Below are positions 26,015 through 34,291 of a DNA stretch of 64,000 nt, piece after piece. Origin of the DNA: JACRPI01 sp964385055 (GTDB taxonomy: Archaea > Nanobdellota > Nanobdellia > Woesearchaeales > DSVV01); the NCBI GenBank assembly GCA_964385055.1, contig CAYLMH010000001.1:45839-109838 (forward strand), written 5' to 3'. A model generated the notes under the pieces. That model did not search any database and was not told the DNA's origin. It worked only from the letters and a program-made list of their open reading frames with translations. How positions within the stretch are numbered: the first letter of the stretch is position 1; every line of letters begins with the position of its first letter. The position numbers and the translations under genes were made by a program.

Positions 26015-27334
26015 ATGAACATAGCTATTTTTGGGTCAGGATATGTTGGTCTTGTCACAGGAACCTGCCTCGCAAATTTGGGAAACACCATCACGTGTGT
26101 GGACATTGACCAACAGCGAATTGCAAACCTCCAAAAGAATATTCTTCCCATCTACGAACCAGGATTGCAAGAATTAGTAACAAAGAACGTACAAGAGAAA
26201 CGCCTTTCTTTCACCACAGACGCAGCAGCAGCAATCCAGCAATCAGATGTTATTTTCATTACTGTAGGAACTCCTTCTGATGAATTTGGAAAAGCAAACC
26301 TCACTTATGTCTTCCAAGTTGCGGCAACCATTGGAAAACACATGAATAACTACAAAGTAATTGTAGATAAAAGCACAGTGCCCGTAGGAACAGCAGATCA
26401 AGTCCGCGCAATCATCCAGCAAGAACAAAAAGAAAAACATCCCTTTGATCTTGTTTCAAATCCAGAATTCCTGCGAGAAGGAGAAGCAATTCATGATTTC
26501 ATGAATCCAGATCGAATTGTCATTGGAGTAGAAGCTGACAGAGCAAAAGAAATCATGACTCGCTTGTACAAAGGAGTAGAGCGAACAGGAAAACCAATTT
26601 TCATTACAGATATAAAAAGTTCTGAAATCATCAAGTACGCAGCAAACGCGTTTCTTGCAACAAAAATCTCTTTCATGAATCAAATCGCGCAACTTTGTGA
26701 GAAAGTAGGGGGAGATGTGAAAGAAGTGGCAAAGGGCATTGGACTTGATCAAAGAATAGGATCCAGATTCTTGCAAGCAGGAGTTGGATACGGCGGTTCT
26801 TGTTTTCCAAAAGACGTTCAGGCATTGACACAAACAGCGCAAGAAGCAGGAATCAGCTTTCCATTACTGCAAGCAGTGCATGAAGTGAACAACAAACAAA
26901 AACAATCACTCCTTCCAAAAATACAAACACTAGTAGGAGATATCAAAGGAAAAACAATTGCCGTGCTAGGATTGTCATTCAAACCAAAGACAGATGATAT
27001 TCGCGATGCGCCATCAGTAACAATTATACAACAACTGCTCAATGCAGGAGCAAAAGTCAATGCGTATGATCCTATTGCAATGCAACCAATGAAAAAATAT
27101 TTTCCAACAATAGAGTATACAGAATCAGCGTATGATGCTGCAAAAGATGCAGAATGTATTGTCATCGCTACAGAATGGGATGAATTCCGCTATCTCGATC
27201 TCAGTAAAATAAAACAAAGTATGAAGACTCCTGTAATTGTGGATGGCAGAAATATTTATGATGAAGAGGAAGTAAAGAGAATGGGTTTCAAGTATGTGGG
27301 TGTAGGAAGAGGAAACAGTGAGGACGCACAATGA
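26015..27334 (+). CDS. ugd: UDP-glucose 6-dehydrogenase
   Basis: 439 residues, full family length. It begins with the dinucleotide fold GSGYVGLVTG (7-16), contains the PVGTADQVR and NPEFLREG segments, and has the catalytic Cys in YGGSCFPKD near residue 266. The C-terminal UDP-binding domain has GLSFKPKTDDIRDAP. It oxidises UDP-glucose to UDP-glucuronate with two NAD+. It overlaps the next gene by 4 bases (ATGA) and starts a three-gene operon leading to UDP-xylose and possibly UDP-arabinose or UDP-galacturonate. Confidence 0.95.
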   Translation: MNIAIFGSGYVGLVTGTCLANLGNTITCVDIDQQRIANLQKNILPIYEPGLQELVTKNVQEKRLSFTTDAAAAIQQSDVIFITVGTPSDEFGKANLTYVFQVAATIGKHMNNYKVIVDKSTVPVGTADQVRAIIQQEQKEKHPFDLVSNPEFLREGEAIHDFMNPDRIVIGVEADRAKEIMTRLYKGVERTGKPIFITDIKSSEIIKYAANAFLATKISFMNQIAQLCEKVGGDVKEVAKGIGLDQRIGSRFLQAGVGYGGSCFPKDVQALTQTAQEAGISFPLLQAVHEVNNKQKQSLLPKIQTLVGDIKGKTIAVLGLSFKPKTDDIRDAPSVTIIQQLLNAGAKVNAYDPIAMQPMKKYFPTIEYTESAYDAAKDAECIVIATEWDEFRYLDLSKIKQSMKTPVIVDGRNIYDEEEVKRMGFKYVGVGRGNSEDAQ

Positions 27335-28260
27335 AAATTCTCGTGACAGGTGGTGCAGGATTTATTGGAAGCCAGGTCGTTGATAAATACATCGAAGAAG
27401 GTCACACAGTCGTTGTGGTAGATTCTTTAGTAACAGGACAGGAAAAAAATCTCCATCCAAAAGCAATATTTTACAAATGTGATATCACCTCGCCAGAATT
27501 AAAAAATATTTTTGAAAAAGAAAAGCCAGATGTCGTGAATCATCATGCAGCGCAAATGAATGTACGAAAATCAATTGAAGAGCCGGTGTATGACGCGCAG
27601 ACAAACGTCCTTGGATTAATTAATGTCCTTTCTTGCGCAGCAGAAGCGAAAGTGAAAAAGTTTATCTTCATCTCATCAGGCGGAGCAATGTATGGCGACG
27701 CGCCAGTGCTTCCCACTCCTGAAGAAACACATCCAACACCGCTGTCTCCGTATGGGCTCGCAAAACACATCGGAGAGCAGTATGTGCAGCTCTTCCATCG
27801 CCTGTATGGAATGTCCTATGTCATTCTTCGATATGCAAATGTCTATGGTCCAAGACAAAATCCACAGGGAGAAGCAGGAGTTATTGCAATATTCATCGAC
27901 AATATGCTCAACGGAAAAAAAGCAACAATATTTGGAGACGGACAGCAAACTCGTGATTATGTTTATGTTGCAGATGTTGTTGCTGCGAATAGTAAGGCAC
28001 TCACCACAGGAGAAAATAAAATTCTAAATCTCGGAACAGGGAAAGAAGTGTCCGTGCTTGAACTGCACACGATTGTGCAGGAAGTTCTGACAACCAATGA
28101 AGAACCTCAATTTGCAGAAAAAAGACATGGAGAAGTATTTCGTGGCGCATTGCATTGTAGTGCTGCAGAGAATATTTTAGGATGGAAAGCAACCATTGAT
28201 CTCAAAGAAGGAATTCAGAAAACAGCGCAATGGTTTAAGGAACAGCGAGGCACACCATGA
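27331..28260 (+). CDS. GalE-like UDP-sugar 4-epimerase
   Basis: 309 residues of extended SDR with GGAGFIGS at the N-terminus, SSGGAMYG, and YGLAK as the catalytic pair. VYGPRQNPQGEAGV is the archaeal/Gram-positive GalE pattern. It would interconvert C4 epimers of UDP-sugars. Flanked by UDP-glucose dehydrogenase and a UDP-xylose synthase, with ATGA overlaps on both sides, its likely substrate is UDP-glucuronate, UDP-xylose or UDP-glucose. The context is strong; the substrate choice is not. Confidence 0.87.
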   Translation: MKILVTGGAGFIGSQVVDKYIEEGHTVVVVDSLVTGQEKNLHPKAIFYKCDITSPELKNIFEKEKPDVVNHHAAQMNVRKSIEEPVYDAQTNVLGLINVLSCAAEAKVKKFIFISSGGAMYGDAPVLPTPEETHPTPLSPYGLAKHIGEQYVQLFHRLYGMSYVILRYANVYGPRQNPQGEAGVIAIFIDNMLNGKKATIFGDGQQTRDYVYVADVVAANSKALTTGENKILNLGTGKEVSVLELHTIVQEVLTTNEEPQFAEKRHGEVFRGALHCSAAENILGWKATIDLKEGIQKTAQWFKEQRGTP

Positions 28261-29195
28261 AAACATGCCTTGTCACAGGAGGAGCAGGATTTCTCGGAAG
28301 CCATTTGTGTACATTTCTGCTCGAAAAAGGACACCGTGTCATAGCAGTTGACAATTGTATTACTGGAAATACTGAAAATATTGCGCATCTGAAAAATAAC
28401 ACAAACTTCACATTCATAAATCACGACTGTACAAAACCAATAATAATCGATGAATCTATCCACTACGTTCTGAATTTTGCAAGTCCTGCGTCACCTATTG
28501 ATTATCAGAAGATTCCAATAGAAACATTGTTTGTGGGTGCATATGGAACCCAGCATGCATTAGATTGTGCAAAAGAAAAAGGTGCGGTCTTTTTGCAGGC
28601 ATCAACATCGGAAGTGTATGGGGATCCAGCAATAACGCCGCAACCAGAAACATACTGGGGAAATGTAAGTTCTACAGGACCAAGAAGCTGCTATGACGAA
28701 GCAAAGCGCTATGCAGAAGCGTTAGTCATGGCATATCATAGGAAATACAAAATGGATACAAAAATAGTGCGAATTTTTAATACCTATGGACCACGAATGC
28801 GAATAAACGACGGCAGAGTTATCCCTACATTTATCAGTGAAGCACTCGAAGGAAAACCATTAACAGTGTTTGGCGATGGCACGCAAACACGAAGTTTCTG
28901 TTATGTGGATGATCTCATCGCAGGAATTTACGCCCTCCTGATTTCAACAATAAATGAACCAGTGAATATAGGAAATTCTGAAGAGTTCACCATGATTGAT
29001 GCTGCAAAGAAAATAATCGCGTGTACAGGAAGCAGAAGTACAATCACATTTCTCCCATTGCCAGAAGATGATCCAAAGCAGCGATGCCCAGACAGTACAA
29101 AAGCAAAAACAATGTTGCATTGGCAACCAAAAATTTCTTTGGATGAAGGATTAAAAAGAACAATCCCTTGGTTTCAGCAACAGTTAAAAAAGTAA
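28257..29195 (+). CDS. UDP-glucuronate decarboxylase (UDP-xylose synthase)-like SDR
   Basis: 312 residues. GGAGFLGSHLC opens the protein. NFASPASPIDYQ, STSEVYGDP, and SCYDEAKRYAE (YxxxK) are the combination typical of UXS, as is RIFNTYGPRM-x-NDGRVIP. It would decarboxylate the UDP-glucuronate made by the ugd product, yielding UDP-xylose. With the 4-epimerase in the middle, the operon could also give UDP-arabinose. Pentose-containing envelope glycans are the inferred use. Confidence 0.9.
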   Translation: MKTCLVTGGAGFLGSHLCTFLLEKGHRVIAVDNCITGNTENIAHLKNNTNFTFINHDCTKPIIIDESIHYVLNFASPASPIDYQKIPIETLFVGAYGTQHALDCAKEKGAVFLQASTSEVYGDPAITPQPETYWGNVSSTGPRSCYDEAKRYAEALVMAYHRKYKMDTKIVRIFNTYGPRMRINDGRVIPTFISEALEGKPLTVFGDGTQTRSFCYVDDLIAGIYALLISTINEPVNIGNSEEFTMIDAAKKIIACTGSRSTITFLPLPEDDPKQRCPDSTKAKTMLHWQPKISLDEGLKRTIPWFQQQLKK

Positions 29196-29268
29196 TAGTA
29201 AACTATTTCTGACGAGAAAGAGAAAAAACACAATAAAATTTAAAAAGATCAAGACGTAAAAAGAGAAA

Positions 29269-29472
29269 ATGCCTGTAAAAAAATGTCTGATCTGTGAAGA
29301 AGAAGCAAAATTTGCTATCAAAAACACAAAAGACTATTACTGTGAAGAATGCGCGCAAGATCAGTTTGGAGACATTTCTTATTTAGTCAAAATTGAAGAA
29401 GCAGTCGAACAACAGGAAAAGAATAGAATAGAACAGCTTGAAGAAGAGCAGGAAGTTCTGAAAGAAGAATAG
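29269..29472 (+). CDS. Small treble-clef-like zinc-finger protein
   Basis: 67 residues with two Cys pairs, CLIC (6-9) and CEEC (25-28), followed by a highly acidic Gln/Glu-rich helix. A TTTAAAAAG element about 25 bases upstream suits a leaderless start. It ends one base before the stop of the convergent zinc-ribbon gene. Zinc binding is likely; function unknown. Confidence 0.65.
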   Translation: MPVKKCLICEEEAKFAIKNTKDYYCEECAQDQFGDISYLVKIEEAVEQQEKNRIEQLEEEQEVLKEE

Positions 29473-29622
29473 TTACTGTTGAACAATCTGTTCTCGAACG
29501 TTGAAATTTTTACCGCAATAGACACATTTTTTCTTTTTGCCGAAAAGAGTCCCATCTTTGAGAGGAAGATATTTCATACGATGTTTACAGTTGGGGCATT
29601 GAAGAAGAAATGTTTGAGGCAT
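29473..29622 (-). CDS. 49-residue zinc-ribbon protein
   Basis: A short open frame beginning ATG CCT CAA and ending TAA encodes 49 residues. CPNC (9-12) and CVYC (33-36) lie either side of a basic GKKKK turn, a compact zinc ribbon. It starts 2 bases after the ScpB stop and so belongs to the radA-scpB transcript. Length and Cys spacing make it a real gene despite its size. The role is unknown; a basic zinc ribbon could bind nucleic acid. Confidence 0.7.
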   Translation of the reverse strand: MPQTFLLQCPNCKHRMKYLPLKDGTLFGKKKKCVYCGKNFNVREQIVQQ

Positions 29623-29624
29623 AA

Positions 29625-30467
29625 TTATTCCAACGAATGTTTTTTCTTGTGTTTGTGCTGAGGATCTTTTTCCTGCATTTTCTCTGCGTCTTTTTCATAG
29701 CTTGCAACAAAAGAAGCTTCTTCTGGTTTGACTTCATCATCGTCAACCATTTCTTCACGATCAACAGCAGAATCTAAGTCTTGTTCCTCTGCACCCTGCG
29801 CAACAGCTTCTTGATGAAGCTCACCTGCGTTTAGTTGCGCCTGTTCACTAACTTCAGGAACAAGATCTTCTGGACTTTTTTCAGGAGAAACAACTTCAGG
29901 AAGCTGTGCTTCAGCTGCGCCAGCGTCTGCCGCAGCGCGTGCTTCTTCCAGCTTCCGTTGTGTTTCTTCAGATTCCTTAACGTGCGCAAACATTTCGCGC
30001 GCAGCTTGTGCGTCACGAAGATCAAAATAATCAAAAAATTTTTGTGTTAATTTGAGCATAAATGTTCTGCCATACTTTTCCTTAACAAGAAAACCCATTT
30101 TTTCAAGTTCACCAATGTGTTCATACGCTTTATTGGTACGAATCGCAATGACTTCGCTTTGCGTAATTGGCTGTTTCCATGCAATCACTGCAAGCGTTTC
30201 CATCATTGTTTTAGTAAGTTCAGTGTTCGGGTTAATTTTACGAACAATAGAAAGGTATTTTTCTCTGGTCGTGAGTTTCCAAGAATCTCCTTCTTGGACA
30301 ATCATGACAGGACTTTCACGATCAGTGTACTCTTTTTGGAGTTCCGCAGTTGCCTCTTTGATTGCGGCTGTTGAAGCAGGAAGATGAAGTTTTAATTCAT
30401 CAAGCGTCATCTTTCTTCCGCAAGCAAATAAGAGTGCTTCTATTTGATTTTTGAGCTCATTGACCAT
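29625..30467 (-). CDS. scpB: Segregation and condensation protein B
   Basis: 280 residues. Residues 1-150 carry the two winged-helix domains of ScpB: QIEALLFACGRKMTLDEL, then ETLAVIAWKQPITQSEV and IRTNKAYEHIGELEKMGF are family signatures. The remaining 130 residues are an acidic, Ala/Gln-rich low-complexity tail, longer than in most bacterial ScpB. The protein is the kite subunit of the SMC-ScpAB condensin. No ScpA or SMC gene is in the window. TTTATATG at 30491-30498 gives it a TATA box in addition to any radA read-through. Confidence 0.9.
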   Translation of the reverse strand: MVNELKNQIEALLFACGRKMTLDELKLHLPASTAAIKEATAELQKEYTDRESPVMIVQEGDSWKLTTREKYLSIVRKINPNTELTKTMMETLAVIAWKQPITQSEVIAIRTNKAYEHIGELEKMGFLVKEKYGRTFMLKLTQKFFDYFDLRDAQAAREMFAHVKESEETQRKLEEARAAADAGAAEAQLPEVVSPEKSPEDLVPEVSEQAQLNAGELHQEAVAQGAEEQDLDSAVDREEMVDDDEVKPEEASFVASYEKDAEKMQEKDPQHKHKKKHSLE

Positions 30468-30490
30468 GGGAAAAGTTAGCTAAAACGAGG

Positions 30491-30498
30491 TTTATATG
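30491..30498 (-). promoter_or_regulatory. TATA box upstream of scpB
   Basis: Minus-strand CATATAAA lies 24 bases before the scpB ATG, matching the leaderless spacing of other genes here. It follows a T-rich stretch after radA that could end the radA transcript, so scpB and the zinc-ribbon gene may have an independent promoter. Confidence 0.5.
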
Positions 30499-30529
30499 TT
30501 TTTCGAAGTAAAAAAAGAAAATAAAAAAA

Positions 30530-31582
30530 TTAAACATCCTGCAATCCGCCTTCAGTGACATAGAACGCAACTTCTGCTTCTGGCAAGTTAGGGCTATCAA
30601 CCAGTTTTGCAACTCTGCTACCTTTCTTGCCTTTGCGCAAGTAAATTCTAAACGTGCTTGCATGTCCCACAATGTGACCACCAATTGCCTGCGTTGGATC
30701 TCCAAAGAACTGATCTGGCTTTGACATGACTTGATTCGTCACATAAACACAGATGTTGTAGGTGTCAGCAAGCTTCAAGAGTGCGTGCATGTGTTTGTTG
30801 ATTTTCTGCTGTCGGTCAGCAAGTGTTCCTCGCCCAACAAATTCTGCTCGAAAGTGCGCAGTTAAGGAATCAACCACAATCAGTTTAACATTCAAATGTT
30901 GTTGGGTGATCATCTCTTCGATTTTATCGACAAGCAGCATCTGATGGTCAGAGTTGTATGCGCGACCTACTTTGATGTTCTTGAGCACTGCATCAACATC
31001 CATACCTTTTGCAGCAGCGAGCTGTTTGATTCGCTCTGGTCTAAAAGTATTTTCAGTGTCGATATAAAACACAGCAGGATTCTCTTCTCCTTCAACTGCG
31101 AGCGCATTGACTGCGAGCATATGCCCAATTTGCGTTTTTCCCGCGCCAAATTCAGCATACACTTCTGTGATTGCGCCAGTTTCAAAGCCACCTGCCATCA
31201 TTGCATCAAATCCTTTATGACCCGTAGAGATCTTAACAACGCGTTCTCGTTTCTGCATCACTTGGTCGCCGCTTTCAAAACCCATGTCCAAATTATCGCG
31301 TGCAGCGTTGATGATTTTGCGTGCGCCAGCTTCAGAAATGCCTGTTGCTTCAACAATTTCTCCGGGCGTCGCAACAGCAATAGCCATCACAGTGCCAAAA
31401 CCAACTGCGGTTAGTTTTTCAGCAGTTGCTGGTCCAATGCCGGGAAGATCATTGATCGTAATCTGCTTGCCTGTTTTTTTGATAGGCGCAGCATCCTCAA
31501 TGTCTCGCTTTTCTTGCTGAAATTGTTCTTCATCGAATCGTTCTTCCATTGTTTCCTCAAATACTTGTTCTTGTTTACGCAT
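30530..31582 (-). CDS. radA: DNA repair and recombination protein RadA
   Basis: 350 residues. A GGAGGA Shine-Dalgarno seven bases upstream decides the ATG at 31582 over an earlier one. The N-terminal HhH domain has DLPGIGPATAEKL and VATPGEIVEATGISEAGARKI. The ATPase core contains GAGKTQIGH (Walker A) and LIVVDSLTAHFRAEFVGRG (L1-side, read in parts). TNQVMSKPD and GGHIVGHASTFR form the DNA-binding loop region. It is the archaeal RecA/Rad51 recombinase that catalyses strand exchange. It follows a 90-residue orphan by 62 bases. Confidence 0.97.
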   Translation of the reverse strand: MRKQEQVFEETMEERFDEEQFQQEKRDIEDAAPIKKTGKQITINDLPGIGPATAEKLTAVGFGTVMAIAVATPGEIVEATGISEAGARKIINAARDNLDMGFESGDQVMQKRERVVKISTGHKGFDAMMAGGFETGAITEVYAEFGAGKTQIGHMLAVNALAVEGEENPAVFYIDTENTFRPERIKQLAAAKGMDVDAVLKNIKVGRAYNSDHQMLLVDKIEEMITQQHLNVKLIVVDSLTAHFRAEFVGRGTLADRQQKINKHMHALLKLADTYNICVYVTNQVMSKPDQFFGDPTQAIGGHIVGHASTFRIYLRKGKKGSRVAKLVDSPNLPEAEVAFYVTEGGLQDV

Positions 31583-31589
31583 AGGTATC

Positions 31590-31595
31590 TCCTCC
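31590..31595 (-). promoter_or_regulatory. Shine-Dalgarno element of radA
   Basis: GGAGGA on the minus strand, seven bases before the ATG at 31582. It is one of the strongest ribosome-binding sites in the window and rules out the in-frame ATG at 31615. Confidence 0.7.
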
Positions 31596-31644
31596 AAATT
31601 TATATGTTCTTTCATCTAATGTAAAATAAAAAATAAAAAAAGAT

Positions 31645-31917
31645 TTATGCAGCTTCTCCTTCTTCAGCGCTGTCTTTGTTGAGCACAAGGAACTCATACG
31701 CTTTGTTGACAACGACCGCGACTTTTGGCAGGTCATTTAAGCGAAGCGAGCTTGTTGTTTTCCAGGAGCCATCTTTATCTTTGTAGCTTCTTTCCAAAGA
31801 AATAGTGCTGTACGTTGTTGGTTCTTTCCCTTCAAACTCTTTGCCTGGATTGTTCCAGACAGTTGCAGAGACTGCTCCTGCTCTAAATTTCTTTACTGGT
31901 CCTTTTTTTGTTTCCAT
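31645..31917 (-). CDS. 90-residue conserved-looking protein upstream of radA
   Basis: Short, beta-rich sequence with a basic start (GPVKKFRAGAV), WNNPGKEFEG, TISLERSYKDKDGSWK and SLRLNDLPKVAVVVNKAYEFL. The pattern of alternating hydrophobic strands ending in an amphipathic helix suggests a compact OB-like or ssDNA-associated fold, but I do not recognise a named family with certainty. It has an AAGGTGG ribosome site and is the first gene of the radA transcript, preceded by a structured leader. Confidence 0.65.
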   Translation of the reverse strand: METKKGPVKKFRAGAVSATVWNNPGKEFEGKEPTTYSTISLERSYKDKDGSWKTTSSLRLNDLPKVAVVVNKAYEFLVLNKDSAEEGEAA

Positions 31918-31948
31918 AGTTCCACCTTCCTTTCGGGTTTTTTTTCAG

Positions 31949-31991
31949 CAGTGCAAAGTTTGGTGCATTACTGCACTGGTCTGTCAAACTT
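31949..31991 (-). promoter_or_regulatory. Structured 5' leader with two competing stems (riboswitch-like)
   Basis: In the RNA the 7-base AAGTTTG (31985-31991) pairs with CAAACTT (31956-31962). Inside it GTGCA (31972-31976) pairs with TGCAC (31963-31967) around a GTAA (GNRA) tetraloop, leaving an 8-base one-sided bulge. A competing 7-base stem pairs CAGTGCA (31972-31978) with TGCACTG (31949-31955) just before an A-rich run. The two cannot coexist. From the TATA at 32027-32036 a leader of about 85-90 bases is expected, in a window where most first genes seem leaderless. Confidence 0.5.
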
Positions 31992-32026
31992 CTGCCTGTG
32001 GTGTAAGGATATCTATGATCGAAGTT

Positions 32027-32036
32027 CCTTATATAC
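32027..32036 (-). promoter_or_regulatory. TATA box of the orphan-radA transcript
   Basis: GTATATAAGG on the minus strand. It lies 110 bases before the first start codon, which predicts a long leader rather than the usual leaderless start. Confidence 0.55.
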
Positions 32037-32048
32037 CTCACAACAGCG

Positions 32049-32099
32049 TGTCCAGTGGAGGATGTGGGCACCGTTTACCGAGAATAAAAGCACTGGACA
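32049..32099. repeat. Perfect 9-base inverted repeat upstream of the radA promoter
   Basis: TGTCCAGTG (32049-32057) and CACTGGACA (32091-32099) are exact complements around a 33-base loop. It lies between the 3' end of the membrane-protein gene and the radA TATA box. It could be an operator or a 3' processing structure; no T run follows it on the minus strand, so it is a poor intrinsic terminator. Confidence 0.5.
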
Positions 32100-32160
32100 A
32101 AGTGATTTGTCGAGTGGAAGAAGAGAGTCCTATAACATCTTCTAAAAAAGCTATACTTAT

Positions 32161-34161
32161 TTACCAATCAAAAACGATCCAGTCTCGAGAGACGACAATG
32201 AATAAGAATAAGAAGACAAACAAGCAAAAATAAATGGATTGTATCTGAATAGGAACATCATAAAGGAGAGTTGTTGCAGAAGAATGACATTCTTCATTAA
32301 ATTCTGGAGGATTGCTGGCCATAACAGAAGCGATTATTCCACCAACAACTTTTGAACGATGACATAAACGCTGAAAGTGCTCTTGATAGTAATCTACAAC
32401 CGAAGAAGGAAACGAACAATTTGTTTTTTCGATATAAACATAAACAAAATGCTGATGTCCTTCTTTGTATTGCCCAGTAATAAAAGGAACAAAAACCTGG
32501 CAGGTATCTTGATATAATAGAGCATCATAAGGAAATATATATAATGGAAGAAATTCATCCTGCGGTCGCAAAATAATTGCAGAGTAATTGTTGTTTGAGA
32601 TGGTAGTATTAAGGAAAGAATTAAGTGTTTCAAAACGTATATATTTTATTGGGGGTTCCAATGTTTCTACAAGACCTAATTGAACAAGGTATGGAGCATA
32701 CAACTCTAAATCTAAAGCGCTAAGCTCAGAGTATGTAAATGAATTAACATCAATAAAGTCTGTTTTATTAAGATAGGAAAAGGGATTTTCTTGAAACATT
32801 GCTATATAATCTGACCCTGTAATTATTGGCTTTTCAACATTGAGTTGGAATAAGGGGAAAGAGATTTCCATTCTGACTTTATCTAAGAATTTCTGACCAT
32901 TGAAAATACTTCCATCAGAAACATCTTCTAAAGTAAATCCTGAAAAGAATAAATAAAGAGGAATAAAAAGCAGAAATAAGCAAAAGAGAACAAGAATTTT
33001 TTCAATGATTGAAAAAGATAGGAATTCCTTCTTGAATTTGTAGAGAGAGATAAGAAAAAAAGGAATAACTGGCTGAAAATATCTTGTAATGCCAATAATC
33101 TCTTCATTACCAAATGTTTGAAAAGTTTTCAAGAATAAAAGGACAAAGCCAACACCAAGGAGACCAGAAAAAACATCAAATTGTTTGCCCAATAATCGCG
33201 CAAACACAATAAATAGACAAAAATACAGAAAGAGAATGGAAGAATTGTGTATATAATTAACATTTGTAATTATCTTGATAGTTTGTTCAAAAGTGTATGC
33301 TGTTGGATATATTTGTGTCCAAGAAAAATAAAAATTAATAAAATGAGGATAGAGAAAAACAAAAAAGACACAGACTAATAATGAGCATCCTAAGGGAATT
33401 GCTGTTTTGTTAATGGTTTGCATGAAAGTACTTATTTTTGACACCTTTACTTCCAAATAACCTTTTTTGTAGAAATAAAAACAAAAGATTACTCCCACGA
33501 AGAAAATAGAGTTTACTTTTGATAACAATGCAAATCCTAACAATATCCCCGCAATTTTTTTATGAGGAGTATATTCTAAGAAGTAGAAACCAAGCAGAAG
33601 GAAAAAAAGAAGAGAGATTGTTGCAAAGTCAAAATCTTTAATAAATAAAAAAAGGACAGAGAATGCAATAAAAAAGAAAGAATGATCTCCTGTTTCCAGT
33701 ACTTTTATTTTATAAGTAAGATAAATAATGAGAAAAACAGTAAGTAATGAAAAAAGAGTTATGCTAAGATCCAGATCTACGGGGATGAGAGATAAGAAAT
33801 AGCCAAGGATATACACTGTTGGTCCCTGAACACAATAAGGACTATCTGAATACAAAGTCCCTTGTCCAACATAAGTCAGACAAAATTCTCGTGCAAAAAT
33901 TCGTGGAACTGAGATCAAGTCAATATTATTTATCAATATAAGCCCTACAAAAATCCCTAAACACAATAATATTTTCGAATAATCTGGTTGAATGTTTTTC
34001 AAAGCACAAAATAAGTAGATGAAGGAAAGGGAAAATAATAATAACAAGAGTGATCCAAAAAGAGAAAGATGAAGAAGCTGAAGCAATGGAATAGCAAGCA
34101 AACAAAAAAAGAGAGGGAATATAATCTCTTTCTTCTCTTCAAAGTAATTTTGTAAAGACAT
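32161..34161 (-). CDS. Cys-rich PMT-like membrane protein, family member 3
   Basis: 666 residues, very hydrophobic, about twelve membrane segments, an extracytoplasmic Cys domain and a final membrane anchor. The first loop has C94, GQGTLY (99-104), C110 and QGP (112-114), the same C-x15-C spacing as the two paralogues. The tail cysteines (TCQVFVP, NC, LC, EEC) keep the same order and nearly the same gaps. It stands alone, outside the glycan operons. Lipid-sugar dependent glycosyltransferase is inferred from topology and the operon context of its paralogues. Confidence 0.76.
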   Translation of the reverse strand: MSLQNYFEEKKEIIFPLFFCLLAIPLLQLLHLSLFGSLLLLLFSLSFIYLFCALKNIQPDYSKILLCLGIFVGLILINNIDLISVPRIFAREFCLTYVGQGTLYSDSPYCVQGPTVYILGYFLSLIPVDLDLSITLFSLLTVFLIIYLTYKIKVLETGDHSFFFIAFSVLFLFIKDFDFATISLLFFLLLGFYFLEYTPHKKIAGILLGFALLSKVNSIFFVGVIFCFYFYKKGYLEVKVSKISTFMQTINKTAIPLGCSLLVCVFFVFLYPHFINFYFSWTQIYPTAYTFEQTIKIITNVNYIHNSSILFLYFCLFIVFARLLGKQFDVFSGLLGVGFVLLFLKTFQTFGNEEIIGITRYFQPVIPFFLISLYKFKKEFLSFSIIEKILVLFCLFLLFIPLYLFFSGFTLEDVSDGSIFNGQKFLDKVRMEISFPLFQLNVEKPIITGSDYIAMFQENPFSYLNKTDFIDVNSFTYSELSALDLELYAPYLVQLGLVETLEPPIKYIRFETLNSFLNTTISNNNYSAIILRPQDEFLPLYIFPYDALLYQDTCQVFVPFITGQYKEGHQHFVYVYIEKTNCSFPSSVVDYYQEHFQRLCHRSKVVGGIIASVMASNPPEFNEECHSSATTLLYDVPIQIQSIYFCLFVFLFLFIVVSRDWIVFDW

Positions 34162-34291
34162 GAAAAAGAGAGAAAAGGAGCAGATTAATAAAATGATTGT
34201 CCATAGAATGGTATTGAAAATAGTTGCTTTTTCTTGTTTTCAAGTTCAGAAGGATAATTCATATATATGAAAAAAGCAAACAACAAAACAA

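Noticed and set aside
32049..32099. Intrinsic terminator for the membrane-protein gene upstream
   Set aside because: The hairpin has a 33-base loop and no T run after it on the minus strand, so it does not look like a terminator.
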